From Desulfobacterales bacterium (GTDB taxonomy: Bacteria > Desulfobacterota > Desulfobacteria > Desulfobacterales > Desulfosalsimonadaceae): a stretch of DNA of 41,554 nucleotides. A program made the position numbers and the translations under genes. The DNA is taken from NCBI GenBank assembly GCA_018335195.1, contig JAGXKN010000030.1, positions 1 through 41,554 on the forward strand, written 5' to 3'. A model generated the notes under the pieces. It saw nothing but the letters and a program-made list of their open reading frames with translations, was not told the DNA's origin and searched no databases. Shown here piece by piece: positions 33,478 through 41,554 of this stretch (positions are counted from its first letter, which is position 1; every line of letters starts with the position of its first letter).

Positions 33478-34466
33478 CGACTTGACTCCTTTTCAAACAG
33501 CTTCTGCTTGAGCAGCAGGTAAAGCCCGACAAAGCCGGTGCGGAAAAACATGACCACCAACACCAGAAGAATTCCGTTAAACAGTACCAACTGGGTGGTA
33601 TAGCGCGTCGCAATTTCCTCGATAATTGTCATGAGGCCCGATCCGGCGATGGGCCCGGCAAAAGTACCGATGCCGCCCACGTATACCATCATGATCGGGG
33701 TAAATGAAGTCATGATATGAAAGACCCCGTCCGGGGTGACCAGGTTGTTGAACAGCGCATACACGGACCCGGCGATTCCGGCAAAAAAACCCGACAGGGT
33801 GAAAATCAGGCATTTGGTCAGCGGTATGTTAAATCCCAGAAAATCCACCCGCTGGGGGTTGTCCCTGATGCCGATCATGATGCTGCCAAAAGGCGTTTTG
33901 GTAAGAAACCACATGAGCAGCAGGCAGATGCCCAGAATCACTATGGCCAAGTAGTAAAAATTTTGCGCAGGGACCATACTCACGGAAACGACGCCGGGGA
34001 TGCTGAGGTCCGGGATGGGAAATCCGCCGACGCCGTCCTCGCCGTGGGTGATGTCCCGGAGTTTGATGCAGGCCATGTAGGCCAGCTGTCCAAGAGCCAG
34101 GGTCAGCAGGGCAAAGGCCGTGTCGCGGACCCGGTTGAGCAGGGGGCTTACGATAAGGGCAAATGCCGCCCCGGCCAATCCGCCCGTAAATATGGCGGGA
34201 AAAAGTCCCATGCCCGGTATGTTTTCAAGGGCCAGTGCCGTGGCATATGCACCGCCGCCGAAAAACAAGGCATGTCCGAAACTTAACAGCCCGGTGTAAC
34301 TGACCAGCATGTTGAGGCTGGCTGCAAAGACCGCGAATATGGCAAAATGAATGAAAATATTGGTATATACGGTGCCGAAAACCAGGGGATAACCCAGCAG
34401 AATCGCGGCTGCAATGCCCGGTAGGACCCATCGGGTCCATGCCGGTGGGGTGATTCTTGCGATCAT
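33474..34466 (-). CDS. livM: LIV-type ABC transporter permease LivM
   Basis: An integral-membrane permease of 330 residues with about 8-10 hydrophobic helices and the conserved loop RVRDTAFALLTLALGQLAY. It pairs with LivH to form the channel through the inner membrane. The start overlaps the livH stop by 4 nt; the last helix ends in a charged tail (LLLKQKLFEKESSR). Confidence 0.93.
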   Translation of the reverse strand: MIARITPPAWTRWVLPGIAAAILLGYPLVFGTVYTNIFIHFAIFAVFAASLNMLVSYTGLLSFGHALFFGGGAYATALALENIPGMGLFPAIFTGGLAGAAFALIVSPLLNRVRDTAFALLTLALGQLAYMACIKLRDITHGEDGVGGFPIPDLSIPGVVSVSMVPAQNFYYLAIVILGICLLLMWFLTKTPFGSIMIGIRDNPQRVDFLGFNIPLTKCLIFTLSGFFAGIAGSVYALFNNLVTPDGVFHIMTSFTPIMMVYVGGIGTFAGPIAGSGLMTIIEEIATRYTTQLVLFNGILLVLVVMFFRTGFVGLYLLLKQKLFEKESSR

Positions 34467-35332
34467 TGTCTTTCTCCGAGCAGGCCTGTGGGTTTGATGG
34501 ATAATACAACGGCCATTAGGCCGAAGGTCAGCAACGGGGCAAGGGTGGGAAGGAACTGGATTCCGAAAGAGTTTAGAAGTCCGATGAGAATGGCCGCAAT
34601 AAAAGCCCCGGACATGCTGCCCAGTCCGCCGAGAACCACAACCACAAAGGCGTCAAAGCCGATCTGGTCGGCCAGTCCCGGAAAGACGGACAGAAACGGT
34701 GCTACCACAACCCCGGCGAGACCGGCCAGCCATGTACCGAATCCGAAAAACAGCGTATATACCAACGGTACGTTTATCCCCAGAGCACCGACCATGCCTG
34801 CGTCAGCGGTGGCTGCGCGCACAATGGTTCCGAATCTTGTTTTGTAAAACAAAAGGCCCATGAGGATCATTACGGCGATTGAAAAACCAATAATGAATAC
34901 CCGGTACACGGGGTATCGAAACACGCCGATGCTCAACAGGCCGGACAATATTTCAGGTGGTTGAAGCATCAGGCTCTGGGTGCCCCAGATCCATTTCACG
35001 AATTCAAGCAGAATGAGGCCGATGCCGATTGTCAGCACCAGCTCGGGAATGTGGCCGAGGGGGTGGATTTTGCGGAGCATGAATCGTTCAATCAGCATCC
35101 CCAGAAGTGCCACCCCGATCGGTGCCAGCAAAAGTGCCGCCCAGAAGTTGAGCAGGCCGGTCATGGTGTAGCCGAGGTAGGCTGCCAGCATGAAGATGTA
35201 AGCATGTGCCAGGTTCAGGATGTCCATCATACCGAAAATCATGCTCAGGCCGGCGGCCACAAGAAACAGGAGCAGGCCGTATGCCAGCCCGTGGACGAAC
35301 TGGGTGACACAGATAAATGTCATGGGGTCCAT
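34463..35332 (-). CDS. livH: LIV-type ABC transporter permease LivH
   Basis: Permease partner of LivM, 289 residues, with the family start FVHGLAYGLLLFLVAAGLSMIFGMMDILNLAH (Gly-rich first helices, about 12-43) and the EAA-like loop FGTIVRAATADAGMVGALGIN. Membrane helices fill most of the rest. GGAGG precedes the ATG by 7 nt. It is separated from livK by 93 bp containing a hairpin. Confidence 0.93.
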   Translation of the reverse strand: MDPMTFICVTQFVHGLAYGLLLFLVAAGLSMIFGMMDILNLAHAYIFMLAAYLGYTMTGLLNFWAALLLAPIGVALLGMLIERFMLRKIHPLGHIPELVLTIGIGLILLEFVKWIWGTQSLMLQPPEILSGLLSIGVFRYPVYRVFIIGFSIAVMILMGLLFYKTRFGTIVRAATADAGMVGALGINVPLVYTLFFGFGTWLAGLAGVVVAPFLSVFPGLADQIGFDAFVVVVLGGLGSMSGAFIAAILIGLLNSFGIQFLPTLAPLLTFGLMAVVLSIKPTGLLGERQ

Positions 35333-35349
35333 GGAAGCTCCTCCGGCAA

Positions 35350-35385
35350 AAAGCAGGGGCGGACGTTGGCGTCCGTCCCTGCTTT
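35350..35385 (-). terminator. Stem-loop between livK and livH, partial terminator
   Basis: A 16-bp stem (35350-35365 with 35370-35385, one G-U pair) with a 4-nt loop lies between livK and livH. On the minus strand it is followed by five T. It probably lets only part of the transcription pass, or protects the livK 3' end, so binding protein exceeds permeases. Confidence 0.7.
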
Positions 35386-35425
35386 GGGTTTGATTGTGCG
35401 TGTTGGTCGTAAATAAGGTGTTTAT

Positions 35426-36811
35426 TTATTCAACGCGGTCCTTGAGTCCTTCGGGAACCGGCGGGGTGCAGTATTTTTGCGGAATTTTGATTACTTTGTG
35501 AACCCCGGCGTAGCCTTCTGAATACGGTGCGCCTTCATAGACTTCCCGGGTGGGATATGTTGCTTCCCCCACGTACATGTCGAAAACGGCCTGGTGGTCG
35601 GCTGCGCGCATGGTGCGAACGCCCTGGATGGCCTTGTAGACATCATCCTCCCAGACTTTGATGATTTTTTCCGGATCCAGGGTGCCGGTCCGCTGGATTA
35701 CGTCAAACAGCCAGTAGGTATCGGATATGGTCTGGCCGACAACGAAATCCGGCCATATATATAACAGGCTGTCATAGGGCGCCTCCCAGGTCTTCCACTG
35801 CTCGTGCCATTCTTTCATGAGCTTTTTCTGGGCCTTGGTCTGCGGCGTGTCCCCGCTCATCCAGGAGTAGCAGAAGATCATGTTCCTGGTGCCTTCCACG
35901 CCCACTGAGGCCAGGGTGTCGGGATTGGTGATGTAAATGTTGGCAATCGGTAGGTTCACCCCCATGCTCCGGGCCTGGTTGATTAAGTTGTCGCCATCGG
36001 GCAGCCAGTCGGCGGTGTAGAGAATGTCCGGGTTGGCGGCCATGATCTTGGTCATATACGGGGCGAAATCCTTAAGCCAGAGCTTGTGATAGTCTTCGCT
36101 CACGATTTCCGCCTCAGGCTTGTATTTGTTTAAGTACTTTTTAAACGCATCTGCCATGGCATGCCCGTACATGTAATCCTGGCATAAAATGGAAAATTTT
36201 GTTTCCGGCCGTTTGGAAAAATAATAGGATAGAGCCATGTTCCATTGGGTGGTGTTCGACAGGGTCCTGAAGGTGTAACGGTTGAAATTTTTCTCGTTCA
36301 TGAGTTCATCTGACAGGGACAGGCAGTTTAAAAACGGCACCTTGTATTCCTCGGCAACGTCTGCGATGGCCTTGGCCGTGTGGCTGCCGGAAGTGCCCCA
36401 TAAAAGGTCCACATTTTCTTCCAGGCAGAGCCGTTCGGTTTCCTTTCTGGCCGCGGCGGGCTTGCCCTGGGTGTCTCCCTTCAGGATCTCGATTTTTTTC
36501 TTTTTGCCGTCAACCATGATGCCGCCCCGCTTGTTTATATCGTGGGCCACCCAGGTAACCACCGGCCAGAAAAGCTCGCCGTTTCCCGCAGCCGCACCGC
36601 TCATAATCTGCAAATATCCGAGCTTGATGGTATCGCCCTCCGGCTGCTGGAAGTTGTTGGGGTCAAAGTCGGACATATCCGACATGGCGGCTGGGTCAAA
36701 AGACGAATCCGCTCCCGGTGCGGTACCGCCCAAGGGCCCCAGCATAAAGACTGCCGCCACGGATAGCACGAAAGTCACGCGATACAATACTTTTCGGTGT
36801 TTAAAAATCAT
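35426..36811 (-). CDS. livK: Periplasmic substrate-binding protein of the LIV-type transporter
   Basis: A 461-residue type I periplasmic binding protein, longer than classical LivK (about 370). The N-terminal Lys/Arg then hydrophobic stretch (VTFVLSVAAVFMLGPLGG) looks like a signal peptide with cleavage near 33. Two alpha/beta lobes follow: LGYLQIMSGAAAGNG, VDLLWGTSGSHTAKAIADVAEEY and DFAPYMTKIMAANPDIL. Extra N-terminal residues (about 35-65) are rich in Asp, Met and Ser. The ligand is not readable: branched-chain amino acid, or an amide, urea or other short compound. GAGGGGG precedes the ATG. Confidence 0.9.
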   Translation of the reverse strand: MIFKHRKVLYRVTFVLSVAAVFMLGPLGGTAPGADSSFDPAAMSDMSDFDPNNFQQPEGDTIKLGYLQIMSGAAAGNGELFWPVVTWVAHDINKRGGIMVDGKKKKIEILKGDTQGKPAAARKETERLCLEENVDLLWGTSGSHTAKAIADVAEEYKVPFLNCLSLSDELMNEKNFNRYTFRTLSNTTQWNMALSYYFSKRPETKFSILCQDYMYGHAMADAFKKYLNKYKPEAEIVSEDYHKLWLKDFAPYMTKIMAANPDILYTADWLPDGDNLINQARSMGVNLPIANIYITNPDTLASVGVEGTRNMIFCYSWMSGDTPQTKAQKKLMKEWHEQWKTWEAPYDSLLYIWPDFVVGQTISDTYWLFDVIQRTGTLDPEKIIKVWEDDVYKAIQGVRTMRAADHQAVFDMYVGEATYPTREVYEGAPYSEGYAGVHKVIKIPQKYCTPPVPEGLKDRVE

Positions 36812-36854
36812 TTTGCCCCCTCGTCTGTTTTGGGTTTTGACTTATCGATATTGA

Positions 36855-36867
36855 TCGACAATGTCGA
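36855..36867. promoter_or_regulatory. Perfect 13-bp palindrome upstream of livK
   Basis: TCGACAATGTCGA, 43 bp before the livK start, is an odd perfect palindrome next to ATCGATATTGATCGA. The gap 36812-37099 contains nothing else convincing. It may be an operator; no regulator is identified. Confidence 0.3.
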
Positions 36868-37099
36868 ACACTCTATTGTGATGCTGTTTGCAATTTGGAA
36901 ACAGCGTTCAGTGTTCTGTTTTTTGATAACAACGCAAAAGTCAAAAATCAAGCACAAACCCCGTTGAAAGTTTCATTGCGGATTTTTCGCGGCATATAAA
37001 TTTGCCTGCGAACAAGGGCGAGGGCCTTGCCCGGGAAAAAGCAGAATATGGGATATGTCTGTCACGGGGGCAAGCGGCGGAAGGGGAAGTTTGCGCAGG

Positions 37100-37495
37100 T
37101 TATTGCCGCCGCACTTGGCTATACTTGGAAATAATGATGCTGCAAAAGGGGCACTCATCCACCCGGGTGCCGAATTTTGTCAGGTCGCTGCCGCATTTCG
37201 GACATTGCTGCCGGCTGCCGGCGTTTTCGGGCTTTTCTGTATCCCCGGATCGCGGGTCTTCGGGTTGCGGCCATACAGCACAGCGTACGCCCATTTTTGA
37301 AAAAATCCGCTGCTGGTCAAGGGCCTTTTCCCGGTCTATCCCCTTTCTCACGGTGACGGGCTTGTCCCGGAACAGCGGCTTGATGTGTTCGGGATCCTTG
37401 CCGAGGCGCCGGGCCATGCGGTTAATGACCTCCGCCCGGCCAAAACCGGGCATGACGGTCCCTTCAAATACCAGGGAATAACCTTTGTCTTCCAT
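37100..37495 (-). CDS. Zinc-ribbon protein with a conserved N-terminal domain
   Basis: 131 residues. The N-terminal about 80 residues follow a pattern I know from hypothetical Desulfobacterota proteins (a GY.LVFEG start, V...AR.L.KD, LFRDKPVTVRKGIDREKA), of unknown function. A Pro/Glu linker leads to a C-terminal zinc ribbon, CPKCGSDLTKFGTRVDECPFC, seen as two CxxC knuckles about 15 residues apart. No signal or membrane segment. AGGA precedes ATG 37495; the frame opens to 37525. Likely regulatory or adaptor-like; nothing more can be said. Monocistronic, 99 bp beyond the DUF1207 gene on the same strand. Confidence 0.78.
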   Translation of the reverse strand: MEDKGYSLVFEGTVMPGFGRAEVINRMARRLGKDPEHIKPLFRDKPVTVRKGIDREKALDQQRIFSKMGVRCAVWPQPEDPRSGDTEKPENAGSRQQCPKCGSDLTKFGTRVDECPFCSIIISKYSQVRRQ

Positions 37496-37594
37496 GCGGG
37501 ATCCTTTTTTAAAAAAGATGATCAATCCAGAAGCCGGTTTTCCCTGTTTCCTTACAAATTTTATGCCACCTGCCCCAAAGCTGCACCAGGCGGG

Positions 37595-38467
37595 TTAGAA
37601 TCCAAAGTATACCCCCATGCCGTAGGATTTCATTTCATAATCGTAGAACTGGCCGTAAGGGATGAATCCATTGTAATATTCCAGCATCACCTGGATATAG
37701 CGATCCGAGGTGCCCAGGTTCTTGAAATTCAGGCCGGCCTTGACGCTGTATGCGGGTGTCCAGTTAAGCTCCTGGAATCCCTTGACGTCCAAGCCGCCGA
37801 TCAAAACGCCGTAAGGAACGACTTGTTTTGTGCCGTGGTATTCCAGCCCGCCCTGGTATCCCCATCTGTCAATGCCCTTGGGCTCTCTTTGCGCAATATA
37901 ATGCAGGCCGCCGTAGAAACGGAGTTTGTGAAGGGTATAGGCCCCGAGCCAGTCCACGGCTTCATAATCAAATCCGGTAGCCGTGTAGAGAAGATCCGGA
38001 TTTTCCCGGGCATACTCGTCTCCGACGTGGGAGGATTGGTGGTAGGCGCGCAGGCGCATGGAGGTGTTTTTATAGCGGTATGTCCAGAGCGCGCCAATGG
38101 TGTAGTCTGAATTGAGCAGGTTGTTGGACGAGGTGTTCATGTCAAACTGGGAGAAAAGGCCCCCGCGGAGGCTGAACTGCCATGCATGGTCTTTGCTGAT
38201 CCTTTTTCGGTAAAGCCCGAAGGTTTCGCCGTAGCCCACCGAAGCGCCGGTAAACGAATTGCGGACGTCATTGTCAAAGCGGTGGATGCTGGCAAAAAAG
38301 CGGGGTTCTTTCGGATCGGCGACAATCTGGTCAAATACGTCGCCCATGGGGAAAAAAACGCTTTCTTCTGTAACATGCGCGGAAGCAGGAACAGAGATCA
38401 GGCTTACAACCAACCCGGCCAGGAAGCCGAGCAAAAATTTTGATATTCCCGGAAATGGAGGTTTCAT
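37595..38467 (-). CDS. DUF1207 outer-membrane protein
   Basis: A 290-residue secreted beta-barrel protein of the DUF1207 type (function unknown). The signal peptide has a basic N-terminus, the hydrophobic core FLLGFLAGLVVSLISV and a cleavage site ASA near 30. The body shows alternating aromatic and polar strands, and it ends in Phe, as outer-membrane barrels do. The opening motif VFFPMGDVFDQIVADPKEPRF fits the family (key residues F, P, D, P, R; about 37-57). ATG 38467 is used, with AGGAG 10 nt before it; TTG 38476 is an alternative. Possibly a porin or barrel enzyme. Confidence 0.85.
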   Translation of the reverse strand: MKPPFPGISKFLLGFLAGLVVSLISVPASAHVTEESVFFPMGDVFDQIVADPKEPRFFASIHRFDNDVRNSFTGASVGYGETFGLYRKRISKDHAWQFSLRGGLFSQFDMNTSSNNLLNSDYTIGALWTYRYKNTSMRLRAYHQSSHVGDEYARENPDLLYTATGFDYEAVDWLGAYTLHKLRFYGGLHYIAQREPKGIDRWGYQGGLEYHGTKQVVPYGVLIGGLDVKGFQELNWTPAYSVKAGLNFKNLGTSDRYIQVMLEYYNGFIPYGQFYDYEMKSYGMGVYFGF

Positions 38468-38851
38468 GGGTTGCAATCTCCTTTGGGTTCAATGATTTTT
38501 CCCAGGCAGAAAAGAAGTGCCGCAAAACAAGGATAAATATCTTGCCGGCGCTGCAATTGTCAAGGAATTCAGACAGCAATTTCCGGTGAACATTGTCAGG
38601 TTGTTGTTATGCTGGTCCAGGCTTATCGGGATCGGGGTCGGTATCGGTATCGACTTCGATCCCGATTATGGAGCCGGCCTTGGGGAGGGGTGCGTGAAAC
38701 AATAGAAAAGGCGTTGTGTTACCTGGCTTTGAAGCCTCAGGGGATTGCGATGATTCAGCAATGATCAGGGAAACTCAGGGTAGGGAGTCGGGCTGAAACA
38801 AAGCCGCCGGCCTTGTTTCAGCCCGACTGATGTCCAGGGCTATTCAGTGGA
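38468..38851. other. Gene-free stretch between DUF1207 gene and csp
   Basis: These 384 bp hold no supported gene. A GTG-started frame at 38517-38705 encodes a repetitive RLIGIGVGIGIDFDPDYG-like stretch with no ribosome site and is rejected. Bases 38625-38666 are a low-complexity run of (G/A)TCGG(T/G)-type hexamers with ATCGGGATCG inverted as CGATCCCGAT at its ends. The only strong structure is the hairpin at 38786-38828. Confidence 0.5.
38786..38828 (-). terminator. Hairpin 3' of the cold-shock gene
   Basis: AGTCGGGCTGAAACAA (38786-38801) pairs with TTGTTTCAGCCCGACT (38813-38828) over 16 bp around a GC-rich loop, 24 bp after the csp stop codon. There is no T-tract, so it may be a Rho-type 3' end or a stability element. 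Confidence 0.55.
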
Positions 38852-39052
38852 TTAGACCACTGTTACGTCCTTTGCAGCAGGGCCTTTTTGTCCCTGCTCC
38901 ACGGTAAAAGTGACCTTGTCACCTTCGTTGAGCGACTTGAAGCCGGTTGCATTAATGCCTGAATGATGTACAAAAACATCTGTTCCGTCCTCGGTTTCAA
39001 TAAAACCAAAACCCTTTTTGTCACTGAACCATTTTACTGTGCCATTTGCCAT
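38852..39052 (-). CDS. Cold-shock protein, CspA family
   Basis: A 66-residue single-stranded nucleic-acid-binding OB-fold protein acting as an RNA chaperone. RNP1 KGFGFI and RNP2 VFVHH are intact in the order [21 protein letters not shown] ... DVFVHHSG. It ends [15 protein letters not shown], typical. AGGAGGATGAC precedes the ATG. A promoter about 117 nt upstream gives a leader long enough for the known csp-type mRNA regulation, although no cold box is recognised. Single gene. Confidence 0.97.
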   Translation of the reverse strand: MANGTVKWFSDKKGFGFIETEDGTDVFVHHSGINATGFKSLNEGDKVTFTVEQGQKGPAAKDVTVV

Positions 39053-39175
39053 AGTGTCATCCTCCTTTCATGAAAGTTCTCTTGGTTCCCTCCGGATGGC
39101 CACTATAGAAATAGCTGTGCGTTTTGGAAAGAAACCGGCATGGAAATCATCTCAAGCCATTTAAAGATTACCCTG

Positions 39176-39203
39176 AATATAGCCGGTATTTCGGAAAAGT
39201 CAA
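39176..39203 (-). promoter_or_regulatory. Promoter of the cold-shock gene
   Basis: On the minus strand TTGACT (39198-39203), a 16-nt spacer and TATATT (39176-39181) form a strong sigma-70 match, predicting a transcript start near 39169 and a leader of about 117 nt. Confidence 0.6.
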
Positions 39204-39319
39204 ATTATATTCTCACTATATTCTTAAGAATCGCTAAAATAATCTTTTCGTTTAATTTTAACCTTTACGTTGACGTTGACTTTTTTCGAGAAAATCGGTA
39301 ATTGATGAACTTTGTTCAA

Positions 39320-39339
39320 CCTAAATCGCTCAATTTGGG
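39320..39339. repeat. 20-nt remnant of the repeat family, variant
   Basis: CCTAAATCGCTCAATTTGGG has the same composition as the remnant at 19029-19048 (first 7 nt joined to last 13 nt of the element), with one mismatch near its end. It lies 55 bp before the acyl-CoA dehydrogenase 2 start. Confidence 0.6.
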
Positions 39340-39393
39340 TTAAAGCATATTTGTTCTGAAAATCCAAGCCCCTTTAGAAAGGAAGTAAAGGCC

Positions 39394-41247
39394 ATGGCAC
39401 AACAGATTGCAGACCGAAGAGACGTTGATTTTGTCCTGTACGAACAGTTTGACGCCGAGTCCCTGACGCAACATGAGCGCTACCGGGATATGAACCGGAA
39501 AATGTTTGACATGGTGGTCAGCGAGGCGCGCAACTTCTCGATCAAGGAAATTCTGCCGTTAAACGAGGAAGGCGACCGGGTGGGCTTGGCTTTTGAAAAC
39601 AACCAGGTCCGGGTGCCGGAAAGCTTTCATCGCGCTTACCGCCTGCTGTGCGAAGGCGAATGGATCGCCATGACCGAGGACCCGGAAATCGGCGGCCAGG
39701 GCCTGCCCCATCTGATTGCCCAGGCAGCCGCCGAGTACATCGTGGGTGCGGATTTTTCCTTCGGCGCCCACGGGTTTGCCACCCACGGCGCGGCCAAGAT
39801 GATCGAGGTTTTTGGCACGGGCAAGCAGAAGGAAATGTTTTTGAGCAACATGTATTCCGGCAGGTGGGGCGGCACCATGGTGCTCACCGAGGCCGAGGCG
39901 GGCTCGGATGTGGGCAACCTGTCCACAACAGCCACCCGCAACCCGGACGGCACCTACAACATTACCGGCAACAAGATATTTATCACCAACGGCGAGCACG
40001 ATCTCACGGAAAATATCATCCATCCGGTGCTGGCCCGGATAGAAGGCGCAACTGCGGGCACAAAGGGCATTTCCCTGTTTATCGTGCCCAAGATCTGGGT
40101 GAACGAAGACGGCAGCCTGGGAGAGCCCAATGACGTGGTCTGCACGGGCATTGAGGAAAAACTCGGCCTGCATGCCAGTCCCACCTGCCAGCTGGCTTTC
40201 GGCGGCAAGGGAAACTGCCGGGGGCTGCTGCTGGGAGAGGAAAACAAGGGCATGCGGGTGATGTTTCACATGATGAACGAAGCCCGGCTGGGCGTGGGGG
40301 CGCTTGGCCTGTTTAACGCCTCGTGCGCTTACCTGTATGCGGTCAATTATGCAAAAGAGCGTCTGCAGGGCCGCGACCTGTCGGAGATGATGAACAAGGA
40401 CGCCCCGCAGATCCCCATTATCCGTCATCCGGATGTCCGGCGGATGCTGATGTGGATGAAGGTCCATGCGGAAGGCATGCGTAGCTTTGTTTATTATGTG
40501 GCACACTTGTTTGACCGCACCGAATGTGCCGGTGACGAAGAAGAGCGAACCCGCTTGCAGGACCTGGTGGATCTGCTTACCCCGGTGATCAAGTCCTACT
40601 GCACGGACCGCGGCTTTGAGTGCACGGTGCAGGCCATCCAGTGTTACGGCGGGTACGGATACACCCGGGACTATCCCGTAGAACGCCTGATGCGCGATTC
40701 CAAGATCAATTCCATATACGAGGGCACCAACGGCATTCAGGCCATGGACCTGCTGGGCCGGAAGCTGGGCATGAAAAAGGGCGCGGTTTTCATGGATCTG
40801 CTCGGCGAAATGCAGAAAACCGTGTCCGCGGCCAGACAAGCCCCGGGCCTGGAAGGTTCGGCTGAAAAAATGGAAAACGCGGTCAACCAGCTCGGCAACC
40901 TGGCCATGCATATTGGCAAAACCGCGTCCTCCGAGAATTTCAGAGTCGCCTTTGCCCATTCCATGCCGTTTATGGATGTGGTGGGCGATACGATTATGGC
41001 GTGGATGCTTTTGTGGCGGGCCGCAGTGGCCGCGCCCAAGCTGGAAAAAGCAGTGGGCCGGGCAGAAGGCGAGGCCCGGGCGGAAAAGATTCGGAAAAAC
41101 AAGAACGCGGCCTTTTATGAGGGGCAGCTGCAGTCTGCCGCGTATTTCATCGAATCCCTGCTGCCCCTGACCCTCGGCCGGATCCAGTCCATCCAGGCCG
41201 ACTGCCGGGCCGTGGTGGACATTCCCGAGGTTTCCTTCGGGGGGTAG
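39394..41247 (+). CDS. Acyl-CoA dehydrogenase, paralogue 2
   Basis: A 617-residue homologue of the gene at 7999-9849, with the same domain order and catalytic stretches: LTEAEAGSDVGNL, GNKIFITNGEHD, IQCYGGYGYTRDYPVERLMRD and IYEGTNGIQAMDLLGRKLGMKKG. Both proteins begin MAQ.IADRRDVDFVL and end in SFGG or GFGG, so they stem from one duplication, but they differ in the substrate region and in the central segment around MMNEARLGVGALGLFNASCAYL, so chain length or branch specificity could differ. AAAGGAAGTAAAGGCC precedes the ATG. Probably monocistronic. Confidence 0.93.
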   Translation: MAQQIADRRDVDFVLYEQFDAESLTQHERYRDMNRKMFDMVVSEARNFSIKEILPLNEEGDRVGLAFENNQVRVPESFHRAYRLLCEGEWIAMTEDPEIGGQGLPHLIAQAAAEYIVGADFSFGAHGFATHGAAKMIEVFGTGKQKEMFLSNMYSGRWGGTMVLTEAEAGSDVGNLSTTATRNPDGTYNITGNKIFITNGEHDLTENIIHPVLARIEGATAGTKGISLFIVPKIWVNEDGSLGEPNDVVCTGIEEKLGLHASPTCQLAFGGKGNCRGLLLGEENKGMRVMFHMMNEARLGVGALGLFNASCAYLYAVNYAKERLQGRDLSEMMNKDAPQIPIIRHPDVRRMLMWMKVHAEGMRSFVYYVAHLFDRTECAGDEEERTRLQDLVDLLTPVIKSYCTDRGFECTVQAIQCYGGYGYTRDYPVERLMRDSKINSIYEGTNGIQAMDLLGRKLGMKKGAVFMDLLGEMQKTVSAARQAPGLEGSAEKMENAVNQLGNLAMHIGKTASSENFRVAFAHSMPFMDVVGDTIMAWMLLWRAAVAAPKLEKAVGRAEGEARAEKIRKNKNAAFYEGQLQSAAYFIESLLPLTLGRIQSIQADCRAVVDIPEVSFGG

Positions 41248-41554
41248 CAGCGGGTAAGGCGACGAAGGGTTCCGAAGGGGTCACCCATTAAAAGGCTGGT
41301 CAAGAGAAAAAAACTCTCCCCAGCAAAAAAATGGTTAACTTTTTCTTGCCCACGATTGCCAGCTGGCCGCTTCTGCACCGCACCCATTATTTCTGAGGGT
41401 TTTTGTGTCAGCTGTGCTGCACCAGTTACCCATCAGGATTTAGACCCTTTCGGTCTCTGAGGCGGCAAAACAGCCTCTGCCCGAAAAGCCCATTCCGCAT
41501 TTGGCGGACCAGAAAATCTTCGGTTCCATGCTGTGTTCAATTTTACAAACCTCA
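41248..41554. other. Gene-poor end of the window
   Basis: No gene is supported in these 307 bp. Two short hairpins lie side by side (AGACC/GGTCT at about 41442-41456 and GAGGC/GCCTC at 41459-41477). On the minus strand a frame open at the window edge ends with TAA at 41440-41442 and encodes about 37 residues with three Cys; it may be the tail of a gene beyond the window, or noise. No terminator was recognised for acyl-CoA dehydrogenase 2. Confidence 0.3.

Larger units (their letters stand above)
39053..39393. other. Divergent intergenic region, csp / acyl-CoA dehydrogenase 2
   Basis: Besides the csp promoter (39176-39203) and the 20-nt repeat remnant (39320-39339), nothing clear is present in these 341 bp. 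On the plus strand TTGACGTTGACT near 39270-39281 offers -35-like boxes, but the best -10 at suitable spacing (TAATTG) is poor, so the promoter of the acyl-CoA dehydrogenase is unassigned. Confidence 0.4.

Noticed and set aside
38517-38705. 62-codon frame with an IGIGVGIGIDFDPDYG-like stretch
   Set aside because: GTG start without a Shine-Dalgarno sequence; the peptide is a translation of the hexamer repeat.
39559-40959. 466-codon minus-strand frame opposite acyl-CoA dehydrogenase 2
   Set aside because: The same type of shadow as in paralogue 1, which shows it comes from the shared codon pattern of the true genes.
41440-41554. Possible end of a minus-strand gene at the window edge
   Set aside because: Only about 37 residues are visible, with no recognised domain; the rest is outside the window.

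Overview
The window reads as a chromosomal segment of a strictly anaerobic, probably sulfate-reducing member of the Desulfobacterota (Desulfobacterales-like). That is inferred from gene content: two 616-617 aa acyl-CoA dehydrogenase paralogues, a NAD-linked anaerobic CO dehydrogenase set, an archaeal-type (class V) fructose-1,6-bisphosphatase, a LIV-type ABC transporter and DUF362/DUF1207 proteins. No rRNA, tRNA, CRISPR array, transposase or prophage gene was seen. Genes are densely packed and mostly ordinary chromosomal, with short operons on both strands.

Layout: (1) clpB (-) with a strong terminator, then a 197-bp MITE-like repeat and a small unknown gene. (2) A divergent pair: a pyruvate-kinase-C-like protein (-) against an amidohydrolase/HD-protein operon (+), with overlapping promoters. 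(3) minC-minD-minE (-), with acyl-CoA dehydrogenase 1 (-) upstream. (4) Class V FBPase (+), DUF488 protein (+), ferritin-like protein (-), NAD kinase (+). (5) A four-gene minus-strand operon: a 57-residue Cys-rich protein, a two-domain class II aldolase-like protein, a MoxR AAA+ ATPase and a CoxE-like VWA protein; it meets nadK tail to tail in a 60-bp perfect palindrome holding both stop codons. (6) A branched-chain aminotransferase (+), the second repeat copy, and hsp20 (-). (7) A CO dehydrogenase operon (+): FAD/NAD oxidoreductase, CooF-like ferredoxin, CooS. (8) A lipid/glycerol operon (+): FadR-like GntR regulator, alkylglycerone-phosphate-synthase-like flavoprotein, glycerol-3-phosphate dehydrogenase, FGGY kinase, then a DUF362 protein. 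(9) An M48 protease and livK-H-M-G-F (-). (10) A zinc-ribbon protein, a DUF1207 outer-membrane protein and a cold-shock protein (-). (11) Acyl-CoA dehydrogenase 2 (+) and a 307-bp gene-poor end.

How the genes fit together: the CooS/CooF/FAD-oxidoreductase trio would couple CO oxidation to a nicotinamide pool, or the reverse. The acyl-CoA dehydrogenases, aminotransferase and LIV transporter fit fatty- and amino-acid oxidation, and FBPase fits gluconeogenesis. The most intriguing unit is the FadR-like/AGPS-like/GlpD-like/FGGY operon: a regulator with an almost FadR-identical DNA-reading helix sits next to a FadR-box-like operator and heads genes that suggest ether-lipid or alkylglycerol metabolism. 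The Cys-rich protein/aldolase/MoxR/VWA operon may be a small maturation system for an oxygen- or metal-sensitive enzyme. The repeat family shows hallmarks of a transposed MITE: terminal inverted repeats, a 5-bp target duplication and compensatory changes in an internal hairpin.
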